NCBI RefSeq assembly: GCF_013416775.1
Contig: NZ_SZVI01000001.1
Span: 62,001 to 126,000 of the forward strand
From: Rhodoferax sp. BLA1
GTDB taxonomy: Bacteria; Pseudomonadota; Gammaproteobacteria; Burkholderiales; Burkholderiaceae_C
Direction: 5' to 3'
Length of the DNA: 64,000 nucleotides
Positions 17,487-26,435 of this stretch are shown here, one piece after another. The notes beneath the pieces are model-generated. The model had not been told where the DNA came from. It was given only the letters and a program-made list of their open reading frames with translations, and searched no databases. Both the position numbers and the translations under genes were made by a program. The stretch's first letter is position 1; every line of letters begins with the position of its first letter.

Positions 17487-18554
17487 TCACACACTGAACA
17501 TATCCACCCCACCGGCCTGGTTGGCGGGCGGGGTCACACCCAGATGCCGGTAGGCGGCCAGGGTGGCGATACGGCCGCGCGGGGTGCGTTGCAAGTAACC
17601 TTGCTGGATCAGGTAGGGTTCGATCACGTCTTCAATTGTTTCGCGCTCTTCACCGATGCTGGCGGCGATGTTGTCCAGGCCTACCGGGCCGCCGTCAAAG
17701 CGGTGGATCACGGCCTCCAACAGCTTGCGGTCCATCAAGTCAAAACCTTGCGGGTCGACGTCCAACATGGCCAGCGCGCGGTTGGCGATGTCCAGCGTGA
17801 TTTCACCGATGCCTTTGACGTCGGCATAGTCGCGCACCCGGCGCAACAGCCGGTTGGCGATGCGCGGCGTGCCGCGACTGCGGCGGGCAATCTCAAAACC
17901 ACCCTCAGGGTTGGTCGGCACATTGAGCAGACCAGCGCTGCGTTTGACGATACGCGCCAGCTCCTCGGGTGTGTAGAACTCCAGCCGCGCCACGATGCCA
18001 AAACGATCCCGCAGCGGGTTGGTCAACATGCCCGCGCGCGTGGTGGCGCCGACCAGGGTGAAGGGTTGCAAATCGAGCTTGATGCTGCGCGCCGCCGGGC
18101 CTTCACCAATCATGATGTCGATCTTGTAGTCCTCCAGCGCGGGGTAGAGGATTTCCTCGACCACCGGGCTTAGGCGGTGGATCTCGTCGATGAAGAGCAC
18201 ATCGTTTTTTTCCAGATTGGTCAGCAGCGCCGCCAAGTCTTTGGGTTTTTCAAGCACCGGGCCGCTGGTCTGGCGCAAATTGACGCCCAGTTCGGCGGCA
18301 ATGATGTGGCTCAGCGTGGTTTTGCCCAGGCCGGGCGGGCCAAACAGCAGCACATGGTCCAGCGCCTCGTCGCGTTTTTTGGCGGCGCTGATAAAAATCT
18401 CCAACTGCTCACGCGCCTTGACCTGGCCCACATAGTCGTCCAGCAGCTTGGGGCGCAGGGCGCGCTCAATCGCCTCCTCATTGGGCGAGGCGGGCGCGTT
18501 AGACACCACCCGTTTGGCGGGCGCCGGGGCAAAATCGTCGGTTTGGATACTCAC
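17487..18554 (-). CDS. ruvB: Holliday junction branch migration ATPase RuvB
   Basis: The 355-residue AAA+ motor of the RuvABC complex, which drives branch migration of Holliday junctions. Seen: Walker [10 protein letters not shown] near 73, Walker B DEIHRL near 124, sensor GATTRAG, the arginine-finger region RDRFG, and the C-terminal winged-helix DNA-binding domain ([29 protein letters not shown]). Length and motif order are normal. It is separated from ruvA by about 3.1 kb containing genes on the opposite strand (carbonic anhydrase and a restriction-modification pair), instead of the adjacent ruvAB order common in proteobacteria. Confidence 0.97.
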   Translation of the reverse strand: MSIQTDDFAPAPAKRVVSNAPASPNEEAIERALRPKLLDDYVGQVKAREQLEIFISAAKKRDEALDHVLLFGPPGLGKTTLSHIIAAELGVNLRQTSGPVLEKPKDLAALLTNLEKNDVLFIDEIHRLSPVVEEILYPALEDYKIDIMIGEGPAARSIKLDLQPFTLVGATTRAGMLTNPLRDRFGIVARLEFYTPEELARIVKRSAGLLNVPTNPEGGFEIARRSRGTPRIANRLLRRVRDYADVKGIGEITLDIANRALAMLDVDPQGFDLMDRKLLEAVIHRFDGGPVGLDNIAASIGEERETIEDVIEPYLIQQGYLQRTPRGRIATLAAYRHLGVTPPANQAGGVDMFSV

Positions 18555-18668
18555 TGCGGGCTCGGTTTCAGGGCAAAGCAGGCACTATAGCGCTCAATAC
18601 CTCGGCCAGTTTTGCCGATAACAAACCATGGCTCTTTTTACAGGCCGTTGATCAGCGCAGGATTTGAT

Positions 18669-19955
18669 ATGACTACACCCCCCACCCCGCAGCAGCCCAG
18701 ACAACACACCATGGTGTTGGCCGCTGGCCGGTTTCCCGCCCGCTGGTCGCGCCTGGCCTGGGCGCTGATGCTGGGTGGCTTGATGTGTGCGGGTGGTTGG
18801 TCGGCCAGCCACGCGGCCGATACCGCTGCCCCTGCCACCAAACCGGCCACCGCAGCCAAAACCCCAGCCCCAAAGGTGTCGGCACCGACCGAAACAGCCA
18901 CCAATGCCGAGCCCATCGACCTGGGACAGGACATCAAAAAAGCCCTGCGCGACAAATTAATTGACCGCAAAAAACTCACCCTGGTGATCTCGGACAAACC
19001 AGAACCGGCGCCCAAAGCCAGTAGCCCCGCCCGGTCCACACCCGCCAGCGCCAGCAGCCGCGCCAAGGCCGAAGAAATTATCATGCCAGAGCCCGCCGCA
19101 CCGGCTGCCTTGGTGCGCCCGCCCGCTGTGGTGGGGCGACCCAAGGCGGTGACCCAAGGCCCGGTGCTCAACCCGCGCGACAGCCGCGAGTACATCCGGG
19201 CCAAGGCCGCCGCGCTGACCGGCCACACAGCGCCAGCGGCTGCGCACGCCAAAGGCGACAGCAGCCACGGCGATGTGCACTGGAGTTATTCGGGCGCCAC
19301 CGGGCCACAGGCCTGGAGCAAGCTGCAGCCAGAGTTCAGCACCTGCGCGGCGGGCCAGCGCCAGTCACCGATCAACATTGATGACACCAGCACCCTGCAA
19401 GGGCCGGCCGAAGCGCTGCAGTTCAACTACCAATCCTCCAACGCGGTGGTGGTCAACAACGGCCACACCATTCAAGTCAATTTGCAGGGCAACAACACCC
19501 TGACGGTGCGCGGCAGCACCTACACGCTGCTGCAGTTCCACTTCCACACGCCGTCTGAAGAACAGGTCAATTACCGCAACTTCGCCATGGTGGTGCACTT
19601 GGTGCACCGCAATGCCGAGGGTCAGCTGGCGGTGGTGGCAGTGCTGCTGGAGCCGGGTGAGGCCAATGCCCTGATCGACAAGGTCTGGACCTACATGCCG
19701 CTGGATGTGAACGATGCGGTGCGCACCCCCGCCGGGCTGATTGACCTGAGTGAGCTACTGCCCAAAGACCAGCGCTATTACCAGTTCATGGGCTCACTGA
19801 CCACCCCACCGTGTACCGAAGGCGTGTTGTGGATGGTGCTCAAACAACCCACCCAGATCAGTCAGGCGCAGCTGCGCCTGTTCCAGCAGCTCTACCCCAA
19901 CAACGCCCGCCCGGTGCAGCCGCTCAACAACCGGCCGGTGCGCAGCGCGCAGTAG
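18669..19955 (+). CDS. Alpha-carbonic anhydrase with long Ala/Pro-rich N-terminal extension
   Basis: A 428-residue protein whose catalytic domain occupies only about residues 198-425. The zinc ligands are in QFHFHTPSE (two His) and VHLVH (third His); QRQSPINI and SLTTPPCTEGV are family signatures. The first 50 residues contain a hydrophobic segment (LAWALMLGGLMCAGGWSASHA) that should export or anchor the protein. The next roughly 150 residues are a Pro/Ala/Lys-rich low-complexity region, unusual for alpha-carbonic anhydrases, which are normally about 230-250 residues. A periplasmic enzyme interconverting CO2 and bicarbonate, possibly tethered by the extension, is the likely role. ATG 18669 is chosen; an ATG at 18612 would add 19 residues. 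Confidence 0.9.
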   Translation: MTTPPTPQQPRQHTMVLAAGRFPARWSRLAWALMLGGLMCAGGWSASHAADTAAPATKPATAAKTPAPKVSAPTETATNAEPIDLGQDIKKALRDKLIDRKKLTLVISDKPEPAPKASSPARSTPASASSRAKAEEIIMPEPAAPAALVRPPAVVGRPKAVTQGPVLNPRDSREYIRAKAAALTGHTAPAAAHAKGDSSHGDVHWSYSGATGPQAWSKLQPEFSTCAAGQRQSPINIDDTSTLQGPAEALQFNYQSSNAVVVNNGHTIQVNLQGNNTLTVRGSTYTLLQFHFHTPSEEQVNYRNFAMVVHLVHRNAEGQLAVVAVLLEPGEANALIDKVWTYMPLDVNDAVRTPAGLIDLSELLPKDQRYYQFMGSLTTPPCTEGVLWMVLKQPTQISQAQLRLFQQLYPNNARPVQPLNNRPVRSAQ

Positions 19956-20137
19956 CACCAACCCCGGACCTCACCAAACGCAGAGCCCATACTGCCTGCG
20001 TTTTCAAACGTGTCGGCATGGCCTCAAGCCCGCGTTACGATTGGCGCCAGATAACAGGCAAGCCCCCCTCACAATTGCAGCCAGCTGCAACTAGATGGAT
20101 AATTGAGCTGTAAATTCATACAGCTTTAGGATATTTG

Positions 20138-21097
20138 ATGAACTCTCTCGAACTCTGTGCCGGTGCCGGTGGGCAAGCCCAAGGGCTTGAACGCTCCGGC
20201 TTCCAGCACGAGGCACTGGTCGAGATCGACGCAGCTGCATGCAACACCCTGCGCTTCAATCGCCCCCAATGGAATGTGATCGAGGGGGACTTGTCACTGT
20301 TTGACGCCAGCCCTTTTCGGGGCGTGGACCTGGTTGCAGGCGGGGTGCCATGCCCGCCGTTCTCCAAGGCAGGCAAGCAGCTTGGTTCTGAAGATGCGCG
20401 TGACCTGTTCCCCCAAGCCATTCGGGTGGTGGACGAAACACGGCCTCAAGCGGTCATGTTGGAGAACGTGCGTGGCTTGCTGGACGCGGTTTTTGTCGAT
20501 TACCGGCAAAAAATTGCCAAACAGCTGCAGGCCATGGGTTACTGGACAGATTGGCATCTCTTCAACGCCGCCGATTTTGGCGTCAGCCAGTTGCGCCCAC
20601 GCGTGGTGTTTGTCGCGTTGCGGCAAGACGTCGCCGAGCACTTCCATTGGCCTGTGCCCAGCATGAAGCTGCCACCCACGGTCGGGCAACTTCTGCATGA
20701 TCTGATGCGCGCCAATGGCTGGCAAGGCGCGGATGCCTGGCGCGACCTGGCCAACGACATTGCACCCACCTTGGTGGGTGGCAGCAAAAAACACGGCGGT
20801 CCAGATCTTGGCCCCACCCGATCACGCCAAGCCTGGTCTGCACTGAGTGTGGACGGACGCGGCTTGGCTGATGAGGCACCCTCTGCTGATTTTGTCGGCC
20901 AACCCCGCTTGACCGTTCGCATGTGTGCACGCATCCAAGGTTTTCCAGACGACTGGCACTTTGTTGGCAAAAAAACACCCAGCTACCGGCAGGTCGGCAA
21001 CGCGTTTCCGCCACCTGTGGCGCATGCCGTCAGTGCCGGAATTGCCTTGGCCATCCAGAAGGCAGCCGCTGTACGCCTTTTCAGAAAGGCCGCGTGA
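20138..21097 (+). CDS. DNA (cytosine-5)-methyltransferase of a type II restriction-modification system
   Basis: A 319-residue C5-methyltransferase. The conserved motifs are in the usual order: LELCAGAGGQAQGLE (motif I), GVPCPPFSKAGKQ with the catalytic Cys (IV), MLENVRG (VI), VSQLRPRVVFVAL (VIII, QxRxR), a variable region at about 180-260, and YRQVGNAFPPPVA (X). The target sequence is set by the variable region and cannot be read off. ATG 20138 follows an in-frame TTG. Its TGA overlaps the ATG of the HNH gene (TGATG), so methylase and nuclease are translationally coupled with the methylase first, as expected for a self-protecting cassette. Confidence 0.93.
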   Translation: MNSLELCAGAGGQAQGLERSGFQHEALVEIDAAACNTLRFNRPQWNVIEGDLSLFDASPFRGVDLVAGGVPCPPFSKAGKQLGSEDARDLFPQAIRVVDETRPQAVMLENVRGLLDAVFVDYRQKIAKQLQAMGYWTDWHLFNAADFGVSQLRPRVVFVALRQDVAEHFHWPVPSMKLPPTVGQLLHDLMRANGWQGADAWRDLANDIAPTLVGGSKKHGGPDLGPTRSRQAWSALSVDGRGLADEAPSADFVGQPRLTVRMCARIQGFPDDWHFVGKKTPSYRQVGNAFPPPVAHAVSAGIALAIQKAAAVRLFRKAA

Positions 21098-21684
21098 TGC
21101 CAAAAACTGACGCTGCCATCACTCCCCCATCCAAAGGCGCACGCGCCAAGTTACGCGCCCATTTTTTGGCGAACCTGGGGCGAGTGATTGAGGCCGATGA
21201 ACTTCGATCTGTGGCAGGCAATATCAGCGAGTGGGCCAGACGCATCCGTGAGTTGCGCACCGAAGAAGGCTATTTGATCCTAACCAACCATGACCGCGCC
21301 GAACTGAAACCGGGTCAATACCTACTTGAGACGGCCAAACCACAACCCGCTTTTGCCAGAGGCATTTCCAAGGAAACACGCGCTTTTGTGCTGGACCGCA
21401 ACGGGTTCACCTGCCAGATGTGCGGTGCCGTGGCGGGTGAGCCACACCCGTATGACCCCAGCCGAAAAACCCGGTTGCACATTGGGCATGTGCTGGACAA
21501 AAGCCTGGGTGGCTCAGACGACGCCAACAACCTCAAAGCCATTTGCTCGGTGTGCAACGAAGGAGCCGCCAACATCACGCTGCAGCGGCCTGATCTGAAC
21601 AAGCTACTGGTTCAAGTCCGCCGTGCCACTTCGGCAGACCAGCGTGAACTGCTCAAGTGGTTAAAAACCAAGTTCAGGGACTAG
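21097..21684 (+). CDS. HNH restriction endonuclease, partner of the C5-methyltransferase
   Basis: A 195-residue protein. The N-terminal half (about 10-80) looks like a winged-helix DNA-reading domain (LRAHFLANLGRVIEADELRS...WARRIRELRTEEGYLI). The C-terminal half is an HNH domain: CQMCG and CSVCN give the two zinc-binding CxxC pairs, with HIGHVLDKSLGGSDDANNLKAI carrying the HNH residues. The overlap with the methyltransferase start region and the absence of other genes in the cassette make it the cognate restriction enzyme; its site is unknown. It ends 22 bp from the 3' end of ruvA, which runs in the opposite direction. Confidence 0.88.
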   Translation: MPKTDAAITPPSKGARAKLRAHFLANLGRVIEADELRSVAGNISEWARRIRELRTEEGYLILTNHDRAELKPGQYLLETAKPQPAFARGISKETRAFVLDRNGFTCQMCGAVAGEPHPYDPSRKTRLHIGHVLDKSLGGSDDANNLKAICSVCNEGAANITLQRPDLNKLLVQVRRATSADQRELLKWLKTKFRD

Positions 21685-21706
21685 GCCAGCCGGCCTTTCA
21701 AACTGG

Positions 21707-22279
21707 CTACTTCGCCAGGCTTTTGAGCGCCTGCTTGATGCCGTCGCTCACACCCACGTCCTGCGGCAGGGCTTTGAGGGCAGCGGCGGCTTCGCGGTCG
21801 CTGTAACCCAGCGCCAGCAGGGCTTGCAGGATGTCGGCCTGAGCGTCGCTGGCCACACTGGCCACCACACCCATATCTGGCCCGAGTTTGCCCTTGAGTT
21901 CAAGCAGCAGGCGCTCGGCGGTTTTTTTGCCGATGCCGGGTACCTTGATCAGGCGCCCAGCTTCCTGCAGGGTGATGGCCTGAGAGAGTTCGGTCACACT
22001 CATGCCCGACAACACCGAGAGTGCGGTGCGCGGCCCGACACCACTGATCTTGATCAGCTGGCGAAACGCTTCACGCTCAGCCGCATTGGCAAAACCGTAC
22101 AGAATTTGTGCATCTTCACGCACCACAAAGTGCGTCAGCAGCGTGACTTTGGCGCCAATCTCGGGCAGGTTGTAGAAGGTGCTCATCGGCACCAGCACCT
22201 CGTAGCCCACGCCGTGGCAGTCGATGATGACCTCGGGCGGGTTTTTGTTGTCCAGCGTACCGGTGAGCTTGCCTATCAT
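21707..22279 (-). CDS. ruvA: Holliday junction DNA-binding subunit RuvA
   Basis: A 190-residue RuvA with the usual three domains: an N-terminal OB fold (MIGKLTGTL... [12 protein letters not shown]), a middle domain with two helix-hairpin-helix motifs ([10 protein letters not shown] and [12 protein letters not shown]), and a flexible linker to the C-terminal domain III ([23 protein letters not shown]) that contacts RuvB. It binds four-way junctions as a tetramer or octamer and recruits RuvB. Length is normal. The neighbouring restriction-modification cassette lies between it and ruvB. Confidence 0.97.
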   Translation of the reverse strand: MIGKLTGTLDNKNPPEVIIDCHGVGYEVLVPMSTFYNLPEIGAKVTLLTHFVVREDAQILYGFANAAEREAFRQLIKISGVGPRTALSVLSGMSVTELSQAITLQEAGRLIKVPGIGKKTAERLLLELKGKLGPDMGVVASVASDAQADILQALLALGYSDREAAAALKALPQDVGVSDGIKQALKSLAK

Positions 22280-22428
22280 CTTTTTTACCTATTCAATCAA
22301 GAAGTCTTTGGGTCTGACGGAAAATCGGCCCACGCAGGCAGGCCCAACAACCCAGCCGCCAGCCACGGCATGTTGGCCCAACCCCACGGAGCGGTGAAAC
22401 CGCCGCCCCTATTCAGAGAATTATCAAC

Positions 22429-23439
22429 GTGATCCTTCGCCACCTGTTTTCGCCACCCAACAACACCCGCCTGAGCCACCTGTGTGGCCCGATGGACGCG
22501 CATTTGCGCACCATCGAGACCGCGCTGCAGGTCAAGATCGCACACCGGCACGAGCAGTTCAAGGTGGATGGCCTCAAGATCCACGCCCAGCGTGCGATGG
22601 AAATGTTGCAGGCGCTCTACGAGATGGCGGCGCGCCCGATTGAGCCACGCACGGTGCAGCTGATGCTCTCGGGCGACGGCGACGTGAATGGCGCCGACGG
22701 CCCCTCGCTCAAAACGCGTCGTGCCGACCTGAAACCGCGCTCGATGAACCAGGCGCACTACCTGGACTGCATCGCCAGCTGCGACATCACCTTTGGCATT
22801 GGCCCGGCCGGCACCGGCAAAACCTACCTGGCCGTGGCCATGGCGGTGGACGCCCTGCAACGCAGCACGGTGCAACGCATTGTGCTGACCCGCCCTGCGG
22901 TCGAAGCGGGTGAGCGCCTGGGTTACCTGCCCGGTGACCTGGCGCAAAAGATCGACCCGTATCTGCGCCCGCTGTACGACGCGCTCTATGACCTGATGGG
23001 TTTTGAGGCGGTGCAAAAGGCCTTTGAGCGCCAGACGATTGAGATTGCGCCGCTGGCCTTCATGCGCGGGCGCACGCTCAACACCGCGTTTGTGATCCTG
23101 GACGAGGCGCAAAACACCACGCCCGAGCAGATGAAGATGTTTTTGACCCGCATCGGTTTTGGCTCCAAAGCGGTGGTCACCGGCGACGTGAGCCAGATCG
23201 ACCTGCCCGCCGACCAGCTCAGCGGCTTGATCGACGCCGAACGCGTCTTGCGCAGTGTGGACGGCATCGCCATGTGCCGCCTGACCAGCGCCGACGTGGT
23301 GCGCCACCCGCTGGTGGCTCGCATTGTGGACGCCTACGACGCGCCCGGCCGCTTCAACCCGCACCCGCGCCTGGACGCCGACCCGATGCCCACCCCGGTG
23401 GCACCGCCGCGTGTACGCAGCCGCAAGGCGACACCGTGA
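22429..23439 (+). CDS. PhoH-like ATPase (YbeZ)
   Basis: A 336-residue PhoH-family P-loop ATPase starting at GTG 22429. Walker A is GIGPAGTGKTYLA near 124-136, and Walker B is FVILDEAQN. RIVLTRPAVEAGE and TGDVSQIDLP are further family signatures. In many proteobacteria the gene neighbours ybeY, as here, and the two products act in ribosomal RNA maturation or quality control. That role is known for the family, not shown by this sequence. The gap to ybeY carries one interspersed repeat. Confidence 0.92.
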   Translation: MILRHLFSPPNNTRLSHLCGPMDAHLRTIETALQVKIAHRHEQFKVDGLKIHAQRAMEMLQALYEMAARPIEPRTVQLMLSGDGDVNGADGPSLKTRRADLKPRSMNQAHYLDCIASCDITFGIGPAGTGKTYLAVAMAVDALQRSTVQRIVLTRPAVEAGERLGYLPGDLAQKIDPYLRPLYDALYDLMGFEAVQKAFERQTIEIAPLAFMRGRTLNTAFVILDEAQNTTPEQMKMFLTRIGFGSKAVVTGDVSQIDLPADQLSGLIDAERVLRSVDGIAMCRLTSADVVRHPLVARIVDAYDAPGRFNPHPRLDADPMPTPVAPPRVRSRKATP

Positions 23440-23455
23440 CAGGCAACACAACTTA

Positions 23456-23500
23456 TTGATAGCTACTAGCCCTTATGAATCAAGGGCTAGAGGCCCATTT
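23456..23500 (+). repeat. Interspersed palindromic repeat, canonical copy between phoH and ybeY
   Basis: TGATAGCTACTAGCCCTTAT then GAATCAAGGGCTAGAGGCCC. Arms AGCCCTT/AAGGGCT flank an AT-rich loop. The copy sits inside an otherwise co-directional gene pair, so it would be present in a phoH-ybeY read-through transcript. Confidence 0.85.
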
Positions 23501-23526
23501 CTTATACATATCCGTCTGACCGCACC

Positions 23527-23970
23527 ATGAACCAACTCACCCTGTCCCTGCAATTTGGCAAGCTGCCGGATGCCGAATTACACCGCGCCGCGCTGCCGCG
23601 CCACAAGGTCATCAAGTGGATTCGCCACGCGCTGCAGGACGATGCCGAAATCACCGTGCGCATCGTGGATGCGGAAGAAGGCCAGGCCCTGAACCGCGAC
23701 TACCGCCAAAAAGACTACGCCACCAATGTGCTGACCTTTGACTACACCCAGGAACCCATCGTCACCGCCGACCTGGTGTTGTGCGCCCCGGTGGTGGCCA
23801 AAGAAGCCAAAGAGCAAAACAAAACCCTGGAAGAACACTACGCCCACCTGCTGGTGCACGGCACCCTGCACGCCCAGGGCTGGGACCACGACGAGGACGA
23901 GGACGCCCAAGTGATGGAGCTGCGCGAAAGCGAAATCATGGCGCGCCTGGGGTTCGAGAACCCGTATTGA
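23527..23970 (+). CDS. ybeY: Endoribonuclease YbeY
   Basis: A 147-residue zinc-dependent endoribonuclease involved in 16S rRNA 3' maturation and ribosome quality control. The metal-binding motif [24 protein letters not shown] has the three His of the HGxLHLxGxDH pattern; NVLTFDY precedes it as expected. Length is normal. It is downstream of phoH and 59 bp upstream of the dsbD start, all in the same direction. Confidence 0.95.
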   Translation: MNQLTLSLQFGKLPDAELHRAALPRHKVIKWIRHALQDDAEITVRIVDAEEGQALNRDYRQKDYATNVLTFDYTQEPIVTADLVLCAPVVAKEAKEQNKTLEEHYAHLLVHGTLHAQGWDHDEDEDAQVMELRESEIMARLGFENPY

Positions 23971-24029
23971 GCCGGCACCAACAACACGCTCCCCGGAACT
24001 CTGCGCCACCTCCTGACTCTGAGAGTCTT

Positions 24030-26192
24030 ATGACGTTTCAAAAGATGCTGACCCGCTGGCTGATTGCTGTTTTATTCATAGCTATCAGCCCTTTATCCAC
24101 CTGGGCTCAGGCGCCAAAAAGCATCACAAACGTGGTCACCACCGAGCAGGTGCGCGCCGAGCTGATGGCCTACGCGCCCGATGGGGTGGACCCCGGCAAA
24201 ACCGTCTGGGTTGGCCTGCAACTGGCCCACCAGCCGCACTGGCACACCTATTGGAAAAACTCGGGCGACTCGGGCCAGCCCACCAGTCTGAGCTGGACCT
24301 TGCCCACCGGTGTGTTGGCGGGCGACATTGCCTGGCCCACACCCAAGATCCTGCCAACCGGCAACCTCGTCACCTATGGCTTCAACGGCACGGTGCTGCT
24401 GCCGGTGCCGCTCACTATCACGCCCGACTTCAAACCATCACCCCTCTCTTCCGAGCTGGAAGTCAAATTACAAGCCAGTTGGCTGGTGTGCAAGCTCGAA
24501 TGTGTGCCGCAGGACGGTGAGTTTGTGCTGCGCCTGCCCACCAAAAGCTCCACCGCGCTTAACGCAGGTGTGTTTGAGGCCAGTTTCCAGGCCAGCCCCA
24601 AACCAGTGGCTGGCCAAAGCCAGATCAACATCGATGGCCAGCAGCTCAAGCTGACCGTCACCGGCCTGCCAGCCGCGCTGCAAGGCCAGAAACTTGAACT
24701 GTTCCCCGAAGTCACCGAGCTGGTGGACGCTGGCGCCGCCTGGACGCAAGCCTGGACCGGTGCGACCTGGACCGCCAGCCTGCCGATCTCTCCGCATCGC
24801 AGCGACAGCCCCACGGCGCTGCCACTGGTGCTGGTGGCCGAGGTGGCCGGGCAACGCAATGGCTTCGTCACCACCGCCCCCATCACCGGCAGTTGGCCAG
24901 CCAACCCGCCACCCGGCCAGGCTGAGGTGGCGCAGCCCCAACTCAACCCGGCGCTGAGTCAAATCCCCAGCGCACCGACCGTGTCAACCAGCTTCTGGCT
25001 GGCACTCGTTGGTGCGCTGCTGGGCGGCCTGTTGCTGAACCTGATGCCCTGTGTGTTCCCGGTGCTGGCGATCAAGGTGGTGGGCTTCACCCGCCACGCC
25101 GACGACCGGCGCGGCCACCGTATCAGCGGCCTGGCCTACAGCGCGGGTGTGGTGTTGTCCTTTCTGGCGCTGGGTGCCCTGATGCTGGTGCTGCGCAGCG
25201 CGGGTGAACAACTCGGCTGGGGCTTTCAGCTGCAGTCACCCGCCGTGGTGGCAGCGCTGGCGGCACTGTTCACGCTGATCGGGTTGAACCTGGCCGGGCT
25301 GTTTGAGTTTGGCCAGCTGCTGCCCAGCCGCGTGGCCACGCTGCAGTCCAGCAACCCAGCCGTCAACGCCTTCCTCTCGGGCGTGCTGGCCGTGGCCATT
25401 GCCTCCCCCTGCACCGCGCCGTTCATGGGGGCGTCGCTCGGGTTGGCGCTGGCTTTGCCGCCGTTACAGGCGCTGCTGCTGTTTGCGGCGCTGGGTGTGG
25501 GTATGGCGCTGCCGTATCTGGCGGCCAGCTGGTCACCCGCGCTGGCGCGCAAGTTACCCCGCCCCGGCCCTTGGATGGACACCTTTCGCCGCGCCATGGC
25601 CTTCCCGATGTTTGCCACCGTGGTCTGGTTGGTGTGGGTGCTGGGTCAACAAACTGGCATCGACGGCGCGGGCGCCCTGCTGGCGCTGCTGGTGGGCCTG
25701 GCGCTGGTGGTCTGGGCGTTCACACTGCACGGCGCTGCGCGCCTGCCGGTTGCTGCCATATCCATAGCTATCCTGCTAACACTGACCTGGGCTATTGGCA
25801 AAAATGTCGTGCATTTTGCAGAACCCAACAGCAGCATCAGCGCCAGCACCAACAGCCGGTGGCAGGTCTGGGCGCCAGGCAAGGTGGACGAACTGCTGGC
25901 CAGCGGCTCCCCGGTGTTTGTGGACTTCACCGCCGCCTGGTGTGTGACCTGCCAGTACAACAAAAAAACCACCCTGGCCAACACCGAGCTGCTGGCGGAT
26001 CTGGAAGCCAAAAAAGTCGTGCTGTTACGCGCCGACTGGACCCGCCGCGACCCGGCGATCACCACCGCGCTGGCCACCCTCGGGCGCAATGGCGTGCCGG
26101 TGTATGTGATGTACCAGCCCGGCAAAGCACCGGTGGTGCTGTCAGAGATTTTGTCGGTGGCCGATGTGCGCGGCGCGATGGTGGGCTTGTGA
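24030..26192 (+). CDS. dsbD: Thiol:disulfide interchange protein DsbD/ScsB type
   Basis: A 720-residue electron-transfer membrane protein. A signal peptide (residues 1-26) leads into a periplasmic alpha domain with CKLEC (Cys154, Cys158). The beta domain has about eight membrane segments, with the redox Cys in LMPCVFP near 340 and SPCTAPF near 460. The C-terminal thioredoxin-like gamma domain has AAWCVTCQYN near 638-641. It carries cytoplasmic reducing power to the periplasm, for example for cytochrome c maturation. The alpha domain (HTYWKNSGDSGQPT) is of the ScsB-like type. Repeat-like sequence encodes part of the signal peptide (24071-24096). A decayed copy of its 3' region lies at 27711-27925. 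Confidence 0.92.
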   Translation: MTFQKMLTRWLIAVLFIAISPLSTWAQAPKSITNVVTTEQVRAELMAYAPDGVDPGKTVWVGLQLAHQPHWHTYWKNSGDSGQPTSLSWTLPTGVLAGDIAWPTPKILPTGNLVTYGFNGTVLLPVPLTITPDFKPSPLSSELEVKLQASWLVCKLECVPQDGEFVLRLPTKSSTALNAGVFEASFQASPKPVAGQSQINIDGQQLKLTVTGLPAALQGQKLELFPEVTELVDAGAAWTQAWTGATWTASLPISPHRSDSPTALPLVLVAEVAGQRNGFVTTAPITGSWPANPPPGQAEVAQPQLNPALSQIPSAPTVSTSFWLALVGALLGGLLLNLMPCVFPVLAIKVVGFTRHADDRRGHRISGLAYSAGVVLSFLALGALMLVLRSAGEQLGWGFQLQSPAVVAALAALFTLIGLNLAGLFEFGQLLPSRVATLQSSNPAVNAFLSGVLAVAIASPCTAPFMGASLGLALALPPLQALLLFAALGVGMALPYLAASWSPALARKLPRPGPWMDTFRRAMAFPMFATVVWLVWVLGQQTGIDGAGALLALLVGLALVVWAFTLHGAARLPVAAISIAILLTLTWAIGKNVVHFAEPNSSISASTNSRWQVWAPGKVDELLASGSPVFVDFTAAWCVTCQYNKKTTLANTELLADLEAKKVVLLRADWTRRDPAITTALATLGRNGVPVYVMYQPGKAPVVLSEILSVADVRGAMVGL
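24071..24096 (+). repeat. Half copy of the interspersed repeat inside the dsbD signal peptide
   Basis: TTCATAGCTATCAGCCCTTT matches the left arm of the repeat family exactly and is read in frame as FIAISPL in the signal peptide. The right arm is not clearly present (CTGGGCTCAG follows at a distance), so this is either a truncated copy or a convergent stretch. Confidence 0.5.
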
Positions 26193-26435
26193 AGTCGCCC
26201 TGCACACACGCCAGCCGGACTGTGGATGGCGCCCACTTGACGACAACACCCATGTTACGAATTTTTACACTGCCTGCTTGAGCACTGCCATCGTCCCCAC
26301 GCGCAGCGCTCACAGGTGCCTTCTCCCTGCTTTTTTGCCGTGATCAGCCCCAAAAAACCTCCCTCCTGAGGGCCGTTGTGGCCCCTCAACGCTTCACATC
26401 GATCCGCGACAATGGTCGCTCCTCCTGAAAACACC

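Noticed and set aside
22297-23451. Long 384-residue open frame on the minus strand opposite phoH
   Set aside because: It is antisense to phoH, has His/Arg/Val-biased composition typical of the reverse strand of GC-rich genes, and shows no family signature.
26361-26395. GAGGGCC-GTTGT-GGCCCCTC as an intrinsic terminator after dsbD
   Set aside because: The stem has a bulged base and no T-run on either strand, so termination is not supported.
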